From: JADJPO01 sp963828555
GTDB taxonomy: Bacteria; Actinomycetota; Actinomycetes; Actinomycetales; Kineosporiaceae
Assembly (NCBI GenBank): GCA_963828555.1
Contig: CAWHEL010000004.1
Span: forward strand, 1,550,001 to 1,614,000
Length of the DNA: 64,000 bases
Direction: 5' to 3'
Shown: piece by piece, positions 36,101 through 45,029 of the stretch
Layout: every line of letters begins with the position of its first letter
Numbering within the stretch: the first letter of the stretch is position 1
The notes under the pieces: model-generated
What the model was told of the DNA's origin: nothing
The model's input: the letters and a program-made list of their open reading frames with translations, nothing else
The model's database searches: none
Made by a program: the position numbers and the translations under genes

Positions 36101-36184
36101 AAACCTGCTCATGCTCCGCGTGGGTACACGCATCGGGCTCCTCCAGCCCGCAAACGTGTACCCCTGCGGAGCATGAGCAGGTTT
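36101..36184. repeat. Family 1 intergenic inverted repeat, copy D (best preserved)
   Basis: Nearly perfect 30-bp arms. The left arm starts AAACCTGCTCATGCTCCGCG and ends GGTACACG; the right arm starts CGTGTACCCCTGCGGAGCAT and ends GAGCAGGTTT. The loop contains a second stem GGGCT-CCTCC-AGCCC. It lies 8 bp after the sigma-factor stop and 124 bp before cysK. Confidence 0.88.
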
Positions 36185-36202
36185 CGCGTGGGCCCACCTT
36201 GC

Positions 36203-36229
36203 TATCGCCTATCATTTTAGTAGACGATA
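36203..36229 (+). promoter_or_regulatory. Candidate operator upstream of cysK
   Basis: AT-rich inverted repeat TATCGCCTA / TAGACGATA (8 of 9 paired) with a 9-nt spacer, 79 bp before the cysK start. It stands out from the GC-rich background and overlaps the likely promoter (TTGCTA at 36199). The regulator is unknown. Confidence 0.5.
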
Positions 36230-36307
36230 TGGCCGATGTTCGCCCGTGCGATCGTGCCATCGACCCGCGCACCGATCGCAGACGACCCGGCCCCGGAGGT
36301 TCACCCC

Positions 36308-37252
36308 ATGTCAGACAGCCCGCGCATCGCCAACGACGTCACCGAGCTGGTCGGCAACACACCGCTGGTCCGGCTCAACCGGCTGGGGGCGGACGTCGGC
36401 GCTGACATCGTGGCCAAGCTGGAGTTCTACAACCCCGCGCACAGCGTGAAGGACCGCATCGGGGTGGCGATGATCGATGCCGCGCAGCAGGCCGGGCTGA
36501 TCGGTCCGGACACCGTCGTGGTGGAGCCCACCAGCGGGAACACCGGCATTGCCCTGGCCATGGTCTGCGCCGCTCGGGGGATCCCGATCGTGCTCACGAT
36601 GCCGGAGACGATGAGCCGCGAACGCCGGCAGATCCTGCGCGCCTATGGCGCGGAGCTGATCCTCACCCCCGGCCCGGAGGGCATGGCCGGCGCTATCGCC
36701 AGAGCCGAGGATCTGGCCAAATCCGATCCGAAGTACTTCATCCCGCAGCAGTTCGCCAACCCCGCCAACCCCGAGATCCACCGGCGGACGACGGCCGAGG
36801 AGATCTGGCGGGACACGGCGGGCGGTGTCGACATCGTGGTCGCCGGCATCGGCACCGGCGGCACGATCACCGGCGTCGGCCAGGTTCTCAAGGAGCGCAA
36901 GCCGTCGGTCAAGATCGTCGCGGTCGAGCCCGCCGCCTCGCCGGTGTTGTCGGGAGGGGCCAAGGGGCCGCACCCCATCCAGGGCATCGGGGCCGGCTTC
37001 GTACCGGAGGTCCTCGACACCACGATCTACGACGAGATCGTCCAGGTGGCGAGCGACGATGCCTTCGCCACCGCCCGGCGTTCGGCGGTCGAGGAGGGTG
37101 TGCTGGTCGGCATCTCCTCGGGCGCGGCCCTGTGGGCCGCGCTGCAGGTCGGGGCTCGCCCCGAGAACGCAGGCAAGCTGATCGTCGTGGTCATCCCGTC
37201 GTTCGGGGAGCGGTACCTCAGCACCGCGTTGTTCGCCGACCTCGCCGACTGA
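36308..37252 (+). CDS. cysK: Cysteine synthase A (O-acetylserine sulfhydrylase)
   Basis: PLP enzyme of 314 aa making cysteine from O-acetylserine and sulfide. The PLP lysine lies in NPAHSVKDRIGVAM, the substrate loop is EPTSGNTGIALAM, and the phosphate loop GIGTGGTITGVGQ. Length is normal. ATG 36308 follows GGAGG at 36295, better than the upstream in-frame ATG at 36236. No cysE is adjacent. An unusual AT-rich inverted repeat lies in its promoter. Confidence 0.96.
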   Translation: MSDSPRIANDVTELVGNTPLVRLNRLGADVGADIVAKLEFYNPAHSVKDRIGVAMIDAAQQAGLIGPDTVVVEPTSGNTGIALAMVCAARGIPIVLTMPETMSRERRQILRAYGAELILTPGPEGMAGAIARAEDLAKSDPKYFIPQQFANPANPEIHRRTTAEEIWRDTAGGVDIVVAGIGTGGTITGVGQVLKERKPSVKIVAVEPAASPVLSGGAKGPHPIQGIGAGFVPEVLDTTIYDEIVQVASDDAFATARRSAVEEGVLVGISSGAALWAALQVGARPENAGKLIVVVIPSFGERYLSTALFADLAD

Positions 37253-37576
37253 CGCCTCCTGCCGAGTCTTCCAGCAGCTGCCGACCGCAGGGCTGCCCTT
37301 CCAGTTCGACAGCTGGCCCCTCCTCTCTGGTTCGCCGTGGTCTGGTTCACCCAGCGATCGCCGGCCGAGCAGGTCGGCACGTTCAGTCTGGCCAGGCAGG
37401 ACCCGATCGCGCTGCCGCAGCCTGACTCCGACACCGTACGAGCGGGGTAGTTCCAGGGCCGGTTCGGGTCAGCGAGGACGTTTCGCACTGGCCCCGGGGG
37501 CGACTGCGCCACCAGACTCGTGGTGCTCCGGCGACATCTCAGGCGGCGGGACTGCTCCCCCAAGGAGATGGCTGAC
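37253..37576 (+). other. Gene-free interval with a possible gene remnant
   Basis: 324 bp between cysK and the phosphotransferase-kinase gene. A short open frame on the plus strand (about 37324-37449) reads like the tail of a membrane-exposed protein (WFAVVWFTQRSPAEQV, DPIALPQPDSD) but has no start codon and no detectable domain. It may be a decayed gene. AAGGAG at 37562 is the ribosome binding site of the next gene. Confidence 0.35.
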
Positions 37577-39061
37577 GTGGACCCCGATCTGCTGCACGAT
37601 GAGCCCTTCGCTGCGCTGCGCGAGACCCACACCAGTGTGGTGATCCTCCTCGGGGACCGTGCGTACAAGGTCAAGAAGCCGGTGCGGCTGCCGTTCGTCG
37701 ACCTGTCCACCCGCGAGCTGCGTCGGCACAACTGCGACGAGGAGGTGCGGCTCAACCGTCGTCTGGCCCCGGACGTCTACCTCGGAGTACACGAGTTGCC
37801 GCCTGACCAGATCGAGGAGAGGATCCCCGGCCCGGGCGAACCCGTGGTGGTGATGCGGCGGATGCCCCAGCGGCGGCGGCTCTCCGGGCTCCTCGCCCAC
37901 GGCGGCGCCGCCGAGAACTGCGTGCGCGCGGTGGCCCGGCAGGTGGCCGCGATGCATGCCGCCGAGGACCCGGTGCACGGCTACGGGCTGGTGGCGACCA
38001 TGGGGGCACTGTGGGACGAGGGCCATGAGCAGATGCGCGCCTTCGCCGGCAGCATCGTCGACGCCGCGCTTCTCGACCAGGTGCACGCCACCGCCGTGGA
38101 GTACCTGCGAGGCCGCCACCGCCTGCTCGATCAGCGCGAGCTGGCCGGCCTCGTGCGCGACGGTCACGGGGACCTGCTCACCGACGACATCTTCTGCCTG
38201 GACGACGGGCCGCGGATCCTGGACTGCCTGGAGTTCGACCGCCGGCTGCGTCGGGGGGACGTGCTCGTCGACCTGGCCTTCCTGGCAATGGACCTGGAAC
38301 TGCACGGCGCTCCCGAGCTGGCCCGCCTGCTCGTCGACCGCTACCGGCAGCTGGACGCCGAGACCCACCCACGCACCCTCGAGCACCACTACATCGCCTA
38401 CCGCGCGTTCGTGCGGTCGAAGGTCGAGTGTCTGCGGCACCAGCAGGGCGAGCCGGACGCCGCCTCCCGGGCCCGGACTCTGCTCGCCCTCACCGATCGA
38501 CACCTGCAGCACGGCCGGGTGCATCTGGTCCTCGTCGGCGGATTGCCGGGAGCCGGCAAATCGACTGTCGCCGAAGCGATCACCGGGACGGACCAGACCC
38601 GGGACTGGTCGGTGATCTCCTCCGACGTGGTGCGCAAGGAGCTCGCCGGGCTCGATCCGTTGACCCCCTCCCCCGCCGCCTACGGGCAGGGCATCTACCA
38701 CCCCGAGCACACCGGGGCAACCTATGCCGAGCTCCTGCGCCGGGCGGCGATCGCCGTCAGCGCCGGCGTCAGCGTCGTGCTCGACGCATCCTGGACTGAC
38801 CCGGCTGTCCGGGCCCGAGCCCGGGAGTGCGCAACGGCGCACGCCGCGGCGATCACCGAACTGCGCTGCGAGGCACCGGAGGAGGTGTGCCTGACCCGGC
38901 TCGCCGCGCGCCAGGGCCCGCAGGTCTCCGACGCCGATCCGGGCATTCACCGGGCGATGGCCGCCATGACCTCCGCCTGGCCGGAGGCGGTCGCCGTGCA
39001 GACCCACCCCGCAGGTCGCTGGTCGCCGGCGGAGGTGTTGAGCGGCCTGGACGCGCGCTGA
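37577..39061 (+). CDS. Aminoglycoside-phosphotransferase-like / AAA kinase fusion protein
   Basis: A 494-aa two-domain protein. The N-terminal ~310 residues resemble APH-type kinases (VVILLGDRAYKVKKPVRLPF, then VRDGHGDLLTDDIFCLDDGPRILDCLEFD with the catalytic HGDL and the D of the DFG-like position). The C-terminal ~170 residues are a P-loop kinase of the gluconate/polynucleotide kinase type (VGGLPGAGKSTVAEAI, VISSDVVRKELAG). Substrate unknown; the fusion is a recognised bacterial family often near stress genes. GTG 37577 is preferred because AAGGAG sits 9 bp upstream; ATG 37568 touches that site. Confidence 0.9.
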   Translation: MDPDLLHDEPFAALRETHTSVVILLGDRAYKVKKPVRLPFVDLSTRELRRHNCDEEVRLNRRLAPDVYLGVHELPPDQIEERIPGPGEPVVVMRRMPQRRRLSGLLAHGGAAENCVRAVARQVAAMHAAEDPVHGYGLVATMGALWDEGHEQMRAFAGSIVDAALLDQVHATAVEYLRGRHRLLDQRELAGLVRDGHGDLLTDDIFCLDDGPRILDCLEFDRRLRRGDVLVDLAFLAMDLELHGAPELARLLVDRYRQLDAETHPRTLEHHYIAYRAFVRSKVECLRHQQGEPDAASRARTLLALTDRHLQHGRVHLVLVGGLPGAGKSTVAEAITGTDQTRDWSVISSDVVRKELAGLDPLTPSPAAYGQGIYHPEHTGATYAELLRRAAIAVSAGVSVVLDASWTDPAVRARARECATAHAAAITELRCEAPEEVCLTRLAARQGPQVSDADPGIHRAMAAMTSAWPEAVAVQTHPAGRWSPAEVLSGLDAR

Positions 39062-39130
39062 CGCCGACACCGCACCCCAACACCCCGAAGATCACCCCGA
39101 GATCGCAGGTAGTGGTTCGCGACGACGCCT

Positions 39131-40543
39131 TCAGCTCACCCGCATCGATGTGAGCTCCTCCACGACGAGATCGACCAGCAACCCCGGATCGGGCACCAGG
39201 CCTGCGTCGGTGCCGAACCCGATGGTGACTGCGCCGTTGTAGCTGAGGACCGTCGCGGTCATCGGGTTGTCACCCGAGCAGGGGGCGAAACCGACCACCT
39301 GCGTCACCGGGGCGCCCGCGAAGGTCATCGGCACCTGGGGTCCCGGCACGTTGGTAAGCACCCCGACGGCCTTGTTGGCGAAGAAGTTCGTCACGAAGAA
39401 CGCCACCTGTCGGGGAGTCAGGGAGACCAGGCGCTGCAGCCCGAAGGTGAGTATCGCCTCGTCGGAATGCTTGATCCGATCCATCGAGGCCCGCATCTGC
39501 TGCAGCGTGGTGACCTGATCGGCACTGCCCAGGGGCATCGGCAGCCAGACCAGGGCGAAGTGGTTGCCCAGCTCGGCCGGCAGGTTGTCGGCGAACGGCA
39601 CCAGGTTGACCGGAACCATCCAGAGCACCTCCTCGGCCTCACTGCCGTGCGCAGCCAGGTACCGGCGCAGGCCCGCGGCCATGGCGGTCAGGATGACGTC
39701 GTTGACCGTCGCCCCATGGGCCCGACCGACGGCCTTGATCCCCTCCAACGGCACCGGCCGCGACCAGGCCATCGCCTTGGCGGTGCCGGGCTTCCCGGTC
39801 CAGACGGTCCGGGGACTCCCCCCGAAGATCAGGGTGGCCACCGCGGAGACGTCGTTGGCCACCCGGTGGTCGCCCGTGCCGAGCGACTCGAAGGCATCCA
39901 CCCACCGGCCCGGGCGTCGGACCAGGTCCAGGCCCAGCTCCACCCCGTGCACCCCGGCGAGGGCCAGCCCGATCGTTGCACCGACGGTTGACCCGAGCGC
40001 CCTGGCCACGAGGCCGGGCTCCTTCTCCACGGGGCGTGCGGCGACGTCCGGCACCTCCTCGCCGTGGTCGGCCAGCAGGCTGAGCATGACCTGGGTCAGC
40101 CGAATGCCGTCGGCGATGGCGTGGTGGAAGCGGGCCACGACGGCCGCGCCCTCGGATCCGTCGTCGAGCCGGAGCGGGTGGACCAGGAACGCCTCCCACA
40201 GCGGCCGACCCTTGTCGAGGGCGACCGCGCGCCGCTCCCCCACGAACCGCTGCAGGGCGGCCATGTCCTGGCCCTCGCCGAGCGCGGCCCGGCGCACGTG
40301 CCCGGCGATGTCGAACCCCGAGTCGTCCTGCCAGGCCCACCCCAGACCATGCCGAACCGCGCGCCGGCCCAGCACCGGGAAGCGGTCCACCGCCGTGGCG
40401 AAGACCGACCGGACGGCGTCCAGCTCCGGCACCTCGGCGAGCACCAGGGCGCTGTCCACCACCATCAGGTTGTTCGGCCGGTCCATGGTCAGCCAGAGTG
40501 CGTCCTGTGCGCCCATAGGCGTGGTGCCAGTCATCAACGCCAC
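39131..40543 (-). CDS. Wax ester synthase / diacylglycerol acyltransferase
   Basis: WS/DGAT of 470 aa that makes triacylglycerol or wax esters from acyl-CoA. The catalytic HHxxxDG motif is ARFHHAIADGIRL (about residues 135-147). Other family landmarks: NNLMVVDSALVL near the start, PVNLVPFADNLPAELGNHF, and NVPGPQVPMTFAGAPV near the C-terminus. It starts 15 bp after the acyl-CoA ligase, so the pair likely activates and stores fatty acids. ATG 40534 is an alternative start. Confidence 0.95.
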   Translation of the reverse strand: MALMTGTTPMGAQDALWLTMDRPNNLMVVDSALVLAEVPELDAVRSVFATAVDRFPVLGRRAVRHGLGWAWQDDSGFDIAGHVRRAALGEGQDMAALQRFVGERRAVALDKGRPLWEAFLVHPLRLDDGSEGAAVVARFHHAIADGIRLTQVMLSLLADHGEEVPDVAARPVEKEPGLVARALGSTVGATIGLALAGVHGVELGLDLVRRPGRWVDAFESLGTGDHRVANDVSAVATLIFGGSPRTVWTGKPGTAKAMAWSRPVPLEGIKAVGRAHGATVNDVILTAMAAGLRRYLAAHGSEAEEVLWMVPVNLVPFADNLPAELGNHFALVWLPMPLGSADQVTTLQQMRASMDRIKHSDEAILTFGLQRLVSLTPRQVAFFVTNFFANKAVGVLTNVPGPQVPMTFAGAPVTQVVGFAPCSGDNPMTATVLSYNGAVTIGFGTDAGLVPDPGLLVDLVVEELTSMRVS

Positions 40544-40558
40544 CTGCCGTCCACCTGT

Positions 40559-42313
40559 TCAGTGAGGGTCGAAGGTGTCGATCGCCTCGAGGCGGTCGCG
40601 GACGACGCGGCGCAGGACCTTGCCTACCTGCGACCGCGGCAGTTCCTCGACGATCACCACCCGGCGGGGGACCTTGTAGCCGGTCAGCCGGTCCCGCGCG
40701 TGAGCGCGGACCTGTTCGGGGTCGACGGTCATGCCCGCCGTGGGCAGGACGACCGCCACGATCTCCTCACCGGTGTCGCCACTCCCGCGCACGCCGATCA
40801 CGGCCACCTCGTCGACCTCGGCGAGCTCGCGCACCACCTCCTCCACCTCGGAGGGGTAGACGTTGAACCCGCCGGTGATGATCAGCTCCTTGATCCGGTC
40901 GACGATGCGCACGAAGCCCTCGTCGTCCGCCACCACGATGTCGCCGGTGCGCAGCCAGCCACCGGGCAGCAGGACCGACGCGGTCTCCTCGGGCCGGTTC
41001 CAGTACCCGGCGAACACCTGCGGCCCGCGGATCAGGAGCTCACCGGCCTGACCGGGCGAGACGTCCTGCAGGGTGTCGTCGGGGTCGACGATCCGAATCC
41101 AGGTGGAGGGGAAGGGCACACCGACCGTTCCCGGCCGACGACTCGGCGCCGCCGGATTGCCCAGGGAGACGGGCGAGGTCTCGGTCATCCCGTACCCCTC
41201 CACGAGCAGGCCTCCGGAGACCGACTCCCACTGCTCCACGACTGCGGGGGGAAGGGCCATGGCGCCGGAGATCGCGTAGCGGATGGAGGTGAGATCGATG
41301 CCGCGCTCCCGGGCTGCGGCGGCCACCCGTTCGTAGATCGGCGGCACCGCCGGCAAGAAGGTGGGCGGACGGCGCCGGATCGCGGCGAGCATCTGCTCGA
41401 GATCGAACCGGGGCAGCAGCACCAGGGTGGCGCCGATGCTGATCGCGAACGTGAGGCACAGGGTCAAGCCGTAGGCATGGAAGAGCGGAAGCACCGCGTA
41501 GACCGTCTCCTCGCCGTCCTTCAGCCCCGGCATCCAGGCCCGCCCCTGTTGAGCATTCGCCCGCAGGTTGCGATGCGTCAGGATCGCGCCCTTCGGGGTG
41601 CCGGTGGTGCCGCCGGTGTACTGCAGCAGCGCCACGTCGCCGGCATCGGGGTGCGGGTACGCCTCCTCGAGCGGCGCGGCCGAGGCGGCGAAATCCTCCC
41701 AGCCCAGCACGCCAGGTGGCAGCGGGCCGGTCATGCCGGCACGGGTCGCCCGCGCCTTGGGCACCGGTAGGCGCAGTGCGAGACGCATCCGCCAGGGCAG
41801 CGCCCGGGGAAGGGCGACCGCGAGCACGGTCTGGACGGCTGTCGTCGCGCGCAGGCTGTCGATCAGCGGCGCGGTCTTGTCCCAGCAGATCACGATGGTG
41901 GCGCCGCAGTCGGCGAGCTGATGCTGCAGCTCGCTCGCGGTGTACAACGGGTTGTGCTCCACCACGACGGCTCCGAGGCGGAGCACCGCGTAGAAGGCCA
42001 CCACGTGCTGCGGGCAGTTCGGCAGCACCAGGGCCACCCGGTCGCCGGCCTGCACCCCCCGGGCCCGCAACGCCCCCGCGGCGCGGGCGACCTGGTCGGC
42101 CAATTGGGTATAGCTCGTGGTGGCCCCGAAGAAGTCGAGGGCGACCCGGCTGCCGTACCGGGCGGCACTCACCTCGAGCATCTGCGCCAGGGTCTCGGCG
42201 GACTCCACCACGTCCGCCGGAACCCCGGGGGCGTAACTGGTCAGCCAGGGGCGTGTTCCAAGACCCGCGAGGCCCTCAGCGTCGTGCGACCTGTCGACGT
42301 GCTCCGTGTCCAT
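40559..42313 (-). CDS. Long-chain fatty-acid--CoA ligase
   Basis: ANL-superfamily enzyme of 584 aa activating fatty acids with ATP and CoA. The phosphate loop is LQYTGGTTGTPKGAIL, the A5 motif YGMTETSPVS, the A7/A8 region WLRTGDIV and RIKELIITGGFNVYPSEVEE, and the A10 lysine PRSQVGKVLRR. ATG 42313. It is the first gene of the two-gene lipid operon with the WS/DGAT. Confidence 0.95.
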   Translation of the reverse strand: MDTEHVDRSHDAEGLAGLGTRPWLTSYAPGVPADVVESAETLAQMLEVSAARYGSRVALDFFGATTSYTQLADQVARAAGALRARGVQAGDRVALVLPNCPQHVVAFYAVLRLGAVVVEHNPLYTASELQHQLADCGATIVICWDKTAPLIDSLRATTAVQTVLAVALPRALPWRMRLALRLPVPKARATRAGMTGPLPPGVLGWEDFAASAAPLEEAYPHPDAGDVALLQYTGGTTGTPKGAILTHRNLRANAQQGRAWMPGLKDGEETVYAVLPLFHAYGLTLCLTFAISIGATLVLLPRFDLEQMLAAIRRRPPTFLPAVPPIYERVAAAARERGIDLTSIRYAISGAMALPPAVVEQWESVSGGLLVEGYGMTETSPVSLGNPAAPSRRPGTVGVPFPSTWIRIVDPDDTLQDVSPGQAGELLIRGPQVFAGYWNRPEETASVLLPGGWLRTGDIVVADDEGFVRIVDRIKELIITGGFNVYPSEVEEVVRELAEVDEVAVIGVRGSGDTGEEIVAVVLPTAGMTVDPEQVRAHARDRLTGYKVPRRVVIVEELPRSQVGKVLRRVVRDRLEAIDTFDPH

Positions 42314-42446
42314 GAGGCCTCCTGCCCCGAGTCTGCTCCCCCAGGGCGCGAAATGACCCCGCCGTGAGTCCTGAGCGGCGGGCATGCGGTGAGCGGTCGC
42401 CACCGGATCCGGGACTTTCCGGCCCGTCCGCACGGTTGTCGCAGTC

Positions 42447-42722
42447 GTGAACACTGGTTCCGATCCGTCCACCGCTTTACTCGACGCCCCCGCCGGCGAT
42501 CGGAGGCCCACCGTCGACGTCCTCGCTGCGCTGACCCCCTTCGACCGCTGCGACAGCCCTGGCTGCACGTCCCAGGCCTACGTGCGTGCGCGGCTGAGGA
42601 GCGGCCTCGAACTCGTTTTCTGCGGACACCACGGGCACGACCTCACGCCTGCCCTGGCCGGCGACGGCGCGCTGATCCGCGACGACAGCCATCTGTTGGT
42701 CGAGGATCGCCTCCGCGACTGA
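42447..42722 (+). CDS. DUF7455-type small protein
   Basis: Small actinobacterial protein of 91 aa with two cysteine-containing segments (DRCDSPGCTSQAYVRARL and LVFCGHHGHD) that look like a treble-clef/zinc-ribbon site. The family is widespread, often near sigma factor genes. GTG start. Function unknown; it stands alone between the lipid operon and the broken GAF-ANTAR gene. Confidence 0.8.
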   Translation: MNTGSDPSTALLDAPAGDRRPTVDVLAALTPFDRCDSPGCTSQAYVRARLRSGLELVFCGHHGHDLTPALAGDGALIRDDSHLLVEDRLRD

Positions 42723-42819
42723 AGCGGTTCGCGGTCACCGGTCGATGGAGTTACGTCCGGCTGCAGAGCGGCCGAGCTGCCCCAGACCCGGTAGCGCCTG
42801 ATGCGTGTGAGGGCGTGCC

Positions 42820-43875
42820 GTGACGACGAGGGGTCGGCTCAGAACCGGTGGCGCGGCGGACGACCGCATCGCACGAGACGCCCGGGTGCGTACACTGATC
42901 GCCGCCGAACCCCTTCCCTCCGGTGTCGAGCCGGCGGCCGTGAGCGGTTGGCTGCTCAGGCTCTGCGCCGCGAGCGTGCGTGCGGTGCCCACATCGGGTG
43001 CCGTGGTCACCGTGGAGACCGGGGACGGCGTGCGGGCCGTGGCCGCGGCGTCCGACCGGATGTACGGCGTCCTCGACGAGATGCAGTCCACCGTGGGCGA
43101 AGGCCCGTCGGTGCAGGCGTTCGCCACGCGCCGGCCGGTGTTGGGCGCCGATCTGTCGGACCGGACGGGACTCGGCTGGCCCGCTTTCTCCATGTCCGCC
43201 CACGCCGTGGGGGTCGAGGCGGCGTTCGCCTTCCCGCTGCAGATCGTGACCACCCGTACCGCGGAACTGGTGGACGTCGCGGCGGTCGGACTGTTGCTTG
43301 CGGATGCCCAGGGCCGGCTGCAGTTCATGGCCGCCTCGGACGAGCAGACGAAGCTGCTGGAGCTGTTCCAGGTGCAACATGACGAGGGCCCCTGCCTGGA
43401 CGCGTACGTCTCCCGCGCCCCGGTGGTCGTGGCCGACCTGCGTCTGTCCGCCGACCGCTGGCCCTCTTCGCGCCACGAGCGAGCGCCGTGGGTTTCCGGT
43501 CCGTGCATGCCATCCCGATGAGGCTGCGCTCGCAGGTGATCGGAGCCTTGAACCTGTTCGGCACCGAGCCCGGTGGCCTCGAAGGCGACGACCTGCGCGT
43601 CGTCCAGGCGCTCGGGGACATCGCCACGATCGGCCTTCTTCAGGAGCGTGCGATCCACCGCGGCGAGCTCCTCACCGAGCAGCTGCAGCGGGCCCTGAAC
43701 AGCCGGATCGTCATCGAGCAGGCCAAGGGCCCTGGCCAGGATCCACGGCGTCGACGTCGACCGCGCCTTCGATCTGCTGCGCGGGTACGCGCGCAACCAC
43801 AACCGCAAGCTGGTGGACCTGGCTCAGACCGTGCTCACCGACCCGGACGCCGTGCCCGGCCTCACCCGTCGCTGA
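42820..43875 (+). pseudogene. GAF-ANTAR regulator, frameshifted and chimeric
   Basis: Reading in one frame from 42820 gives a GAF half-domain (VSGWLLRLCAASVRAVPTSG, GEGPSVQAFATRRPVLGADL) joined abruptly at about residue 145 to the start of a second, better-preserved GAF domain (TRTAELVDVAAVGLLLADAQ, FQVQHDEGPCLDAY). At about 43462-43464 (CCC) a base is missing and the frame is lost; the next part (GFRSVHAIPMRLRSQVIGALN, SRIVIEQAKG) is in another frame. At about 43727-43732 two more bases are missing, returning to the first frame for RIHGVDVDRAFDLLRGYARNHNRKLVDLAQ (ANTAR helices) up to the stop at 43875. The losses sum to three. As sequenced, translation ends at 43521. Confidence 0.8.
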
Positions 43876-43991
43876 GCAGCGCCCCGGTGCGCGGGGACAG
43901 GCGTGCAGGGTCACGAACCCGGCCAGCGCCGAGATCAGCAGCACCTCGTCCGCTGCCGTGCTCACCGCTGTGACGATCCCCTTGCCGACGC

Positions 43992-44867
43992 TCACGGATG
44001 TTCTGAGAGTTGAGCCGGAACGCTGAGCATCTCGGGGGTCACCTCGGACGACGCCGAATCGATGCGGCCGAGGGGTTCGGCCCTCCCGGTGGATGCGGGG
44101 ACCTGGTCGGTGCCGTTGACCCGGTCGAAGAAGCGGAGCAGCTCGACGGGGAACGGCATGACCAGGGTGCTGTTCTTCTCAGCGGCGACGTCCACCACGG
44201 TCTGCAGCAGCCGCAGCTGGAGCGCGCCCGGGGTGTCACCCATCACCCGCGCCGCCTGGGCGAGCTTGGTGGAGGCCTGGAACTCTCCGTCAGCGGCGAT
44301 GACGCGGGCGCGGCGTTCACGCTCGGCCTCGGCCTGGCGGGACATCGACCGCTTCATCCCCTCGGGCAGCGCGACATCCTTCACCTCGACCCGCTCGATG
44401 TGCAGGCCCCACGGCTCTTCGGTCGGGGCGTCGATGACCGCCTTCAGCTCGGCATTCACGCTCTCGCGATCGGAGAGCAGCGTGTCGAGGTCGACGCCGC
44501 CGATCACCGAGCGCAGGGATGTCTGAGACACCTGGGAGACGGCCATCGGGTAGTCCCGCACGTTGATGATCGCCTTCACCGGGTCGATGACCCGGTAGTA
44601 GACCACGGCGTCGACGGTCAGCGTGACGTTGTCGCGGGTGATCGCGCCCTGGGCGGGGATCCCCATCACGACGGTCTGCAGCGAGACCTTGATCAGCCGG
44701 TCGGCGATCGGCACGATCAGTTGCAGCCCGGGGCCCCGTTGGTGAGGTTGCAGGCGGCCGAATCGCAGCACGATGCCCCGCTCGTACTGTTGGACCATCC
44801 GCACGCTCGAGGCCAGGAGCCACAGAGCGATGATGACGAGAATTCCGAGAGCGATCAGTGGGTTCAT
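43992..44867 (-). CDS. SPFH/band 7 (stomatin-like) membrane protein
   Basis: A protein of 291 aa with one N-terminal membrane helix (LIALGILVIIALWLLASSV) and a band 7 domain: QYERGIVLRFGRL, GPGLQLIVPIADRLIKVSLQ, ITRDNVTLTVDAVVYYRVIDPVKA, and an oligomerising helix EGMKRSMSRQAEAERERRARVIAADGE. Such proteins scaffold membrane proteases. No NfeD partner is adjacent. Monocistronic. Confidence 0.93.
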   Translation of the reverse strand: MNPLIALGILVIIALWLLASSVRMVQQYERGIVLRFGRLQPHQRGPGLQLIVPIADRLIKVSLQTVVMGIPAQGAITRDNVTLTVDAVVYYRVIDPVKAIINVRDYPMAVSQVSQTSLRSVIGGVDLDTLLSDRESVNAELKAVIDAPTEEPWGLHIERVEVKDVALPEGMKRSMSRQAEAERERRARVIAADGEFQASTKLAQAARVMGDTPGALQLRLLQTVVDVAAEKNSTLVMPFPVELLRFFDRVNGTDQVPASTGRAEPLGRIDSASSEVTPEMLSVPAQLSEHP

Positions 44868-45017
44868 GGCATGTCCTTGGCCTTGTCACTGGGAGAGTCC
44901 GCACGATACGGACGTCGGTCACCAGGGTCTCGAGCGCCACCTGCCAGACTACGCGCCCTGCCCGCACCCGCGGCCCGTGACGTCTGTCCTCGCGCAGCGC
45001 ACCGGCGGGGGCCCGGC

Positions 45018-45023
45018 TACGGT
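45018..45023 (+). promoter_or_regulatory. -10 box of the 45030 SRPBCC gene
   Basis: TACGGT, 6 bp before the ATG at 45030, with no ribosome binding site between. Leaderless type. Confidence 0.4.
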
Positions 45024-45029
45024 GCGGAC

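Noticed and set aside
37324..37449. Small open frame between cysK and the kinase fusion as a real gene
   Set aside because: No start codon or ribosome binding site and too short to recognise; left as a possible remnant.
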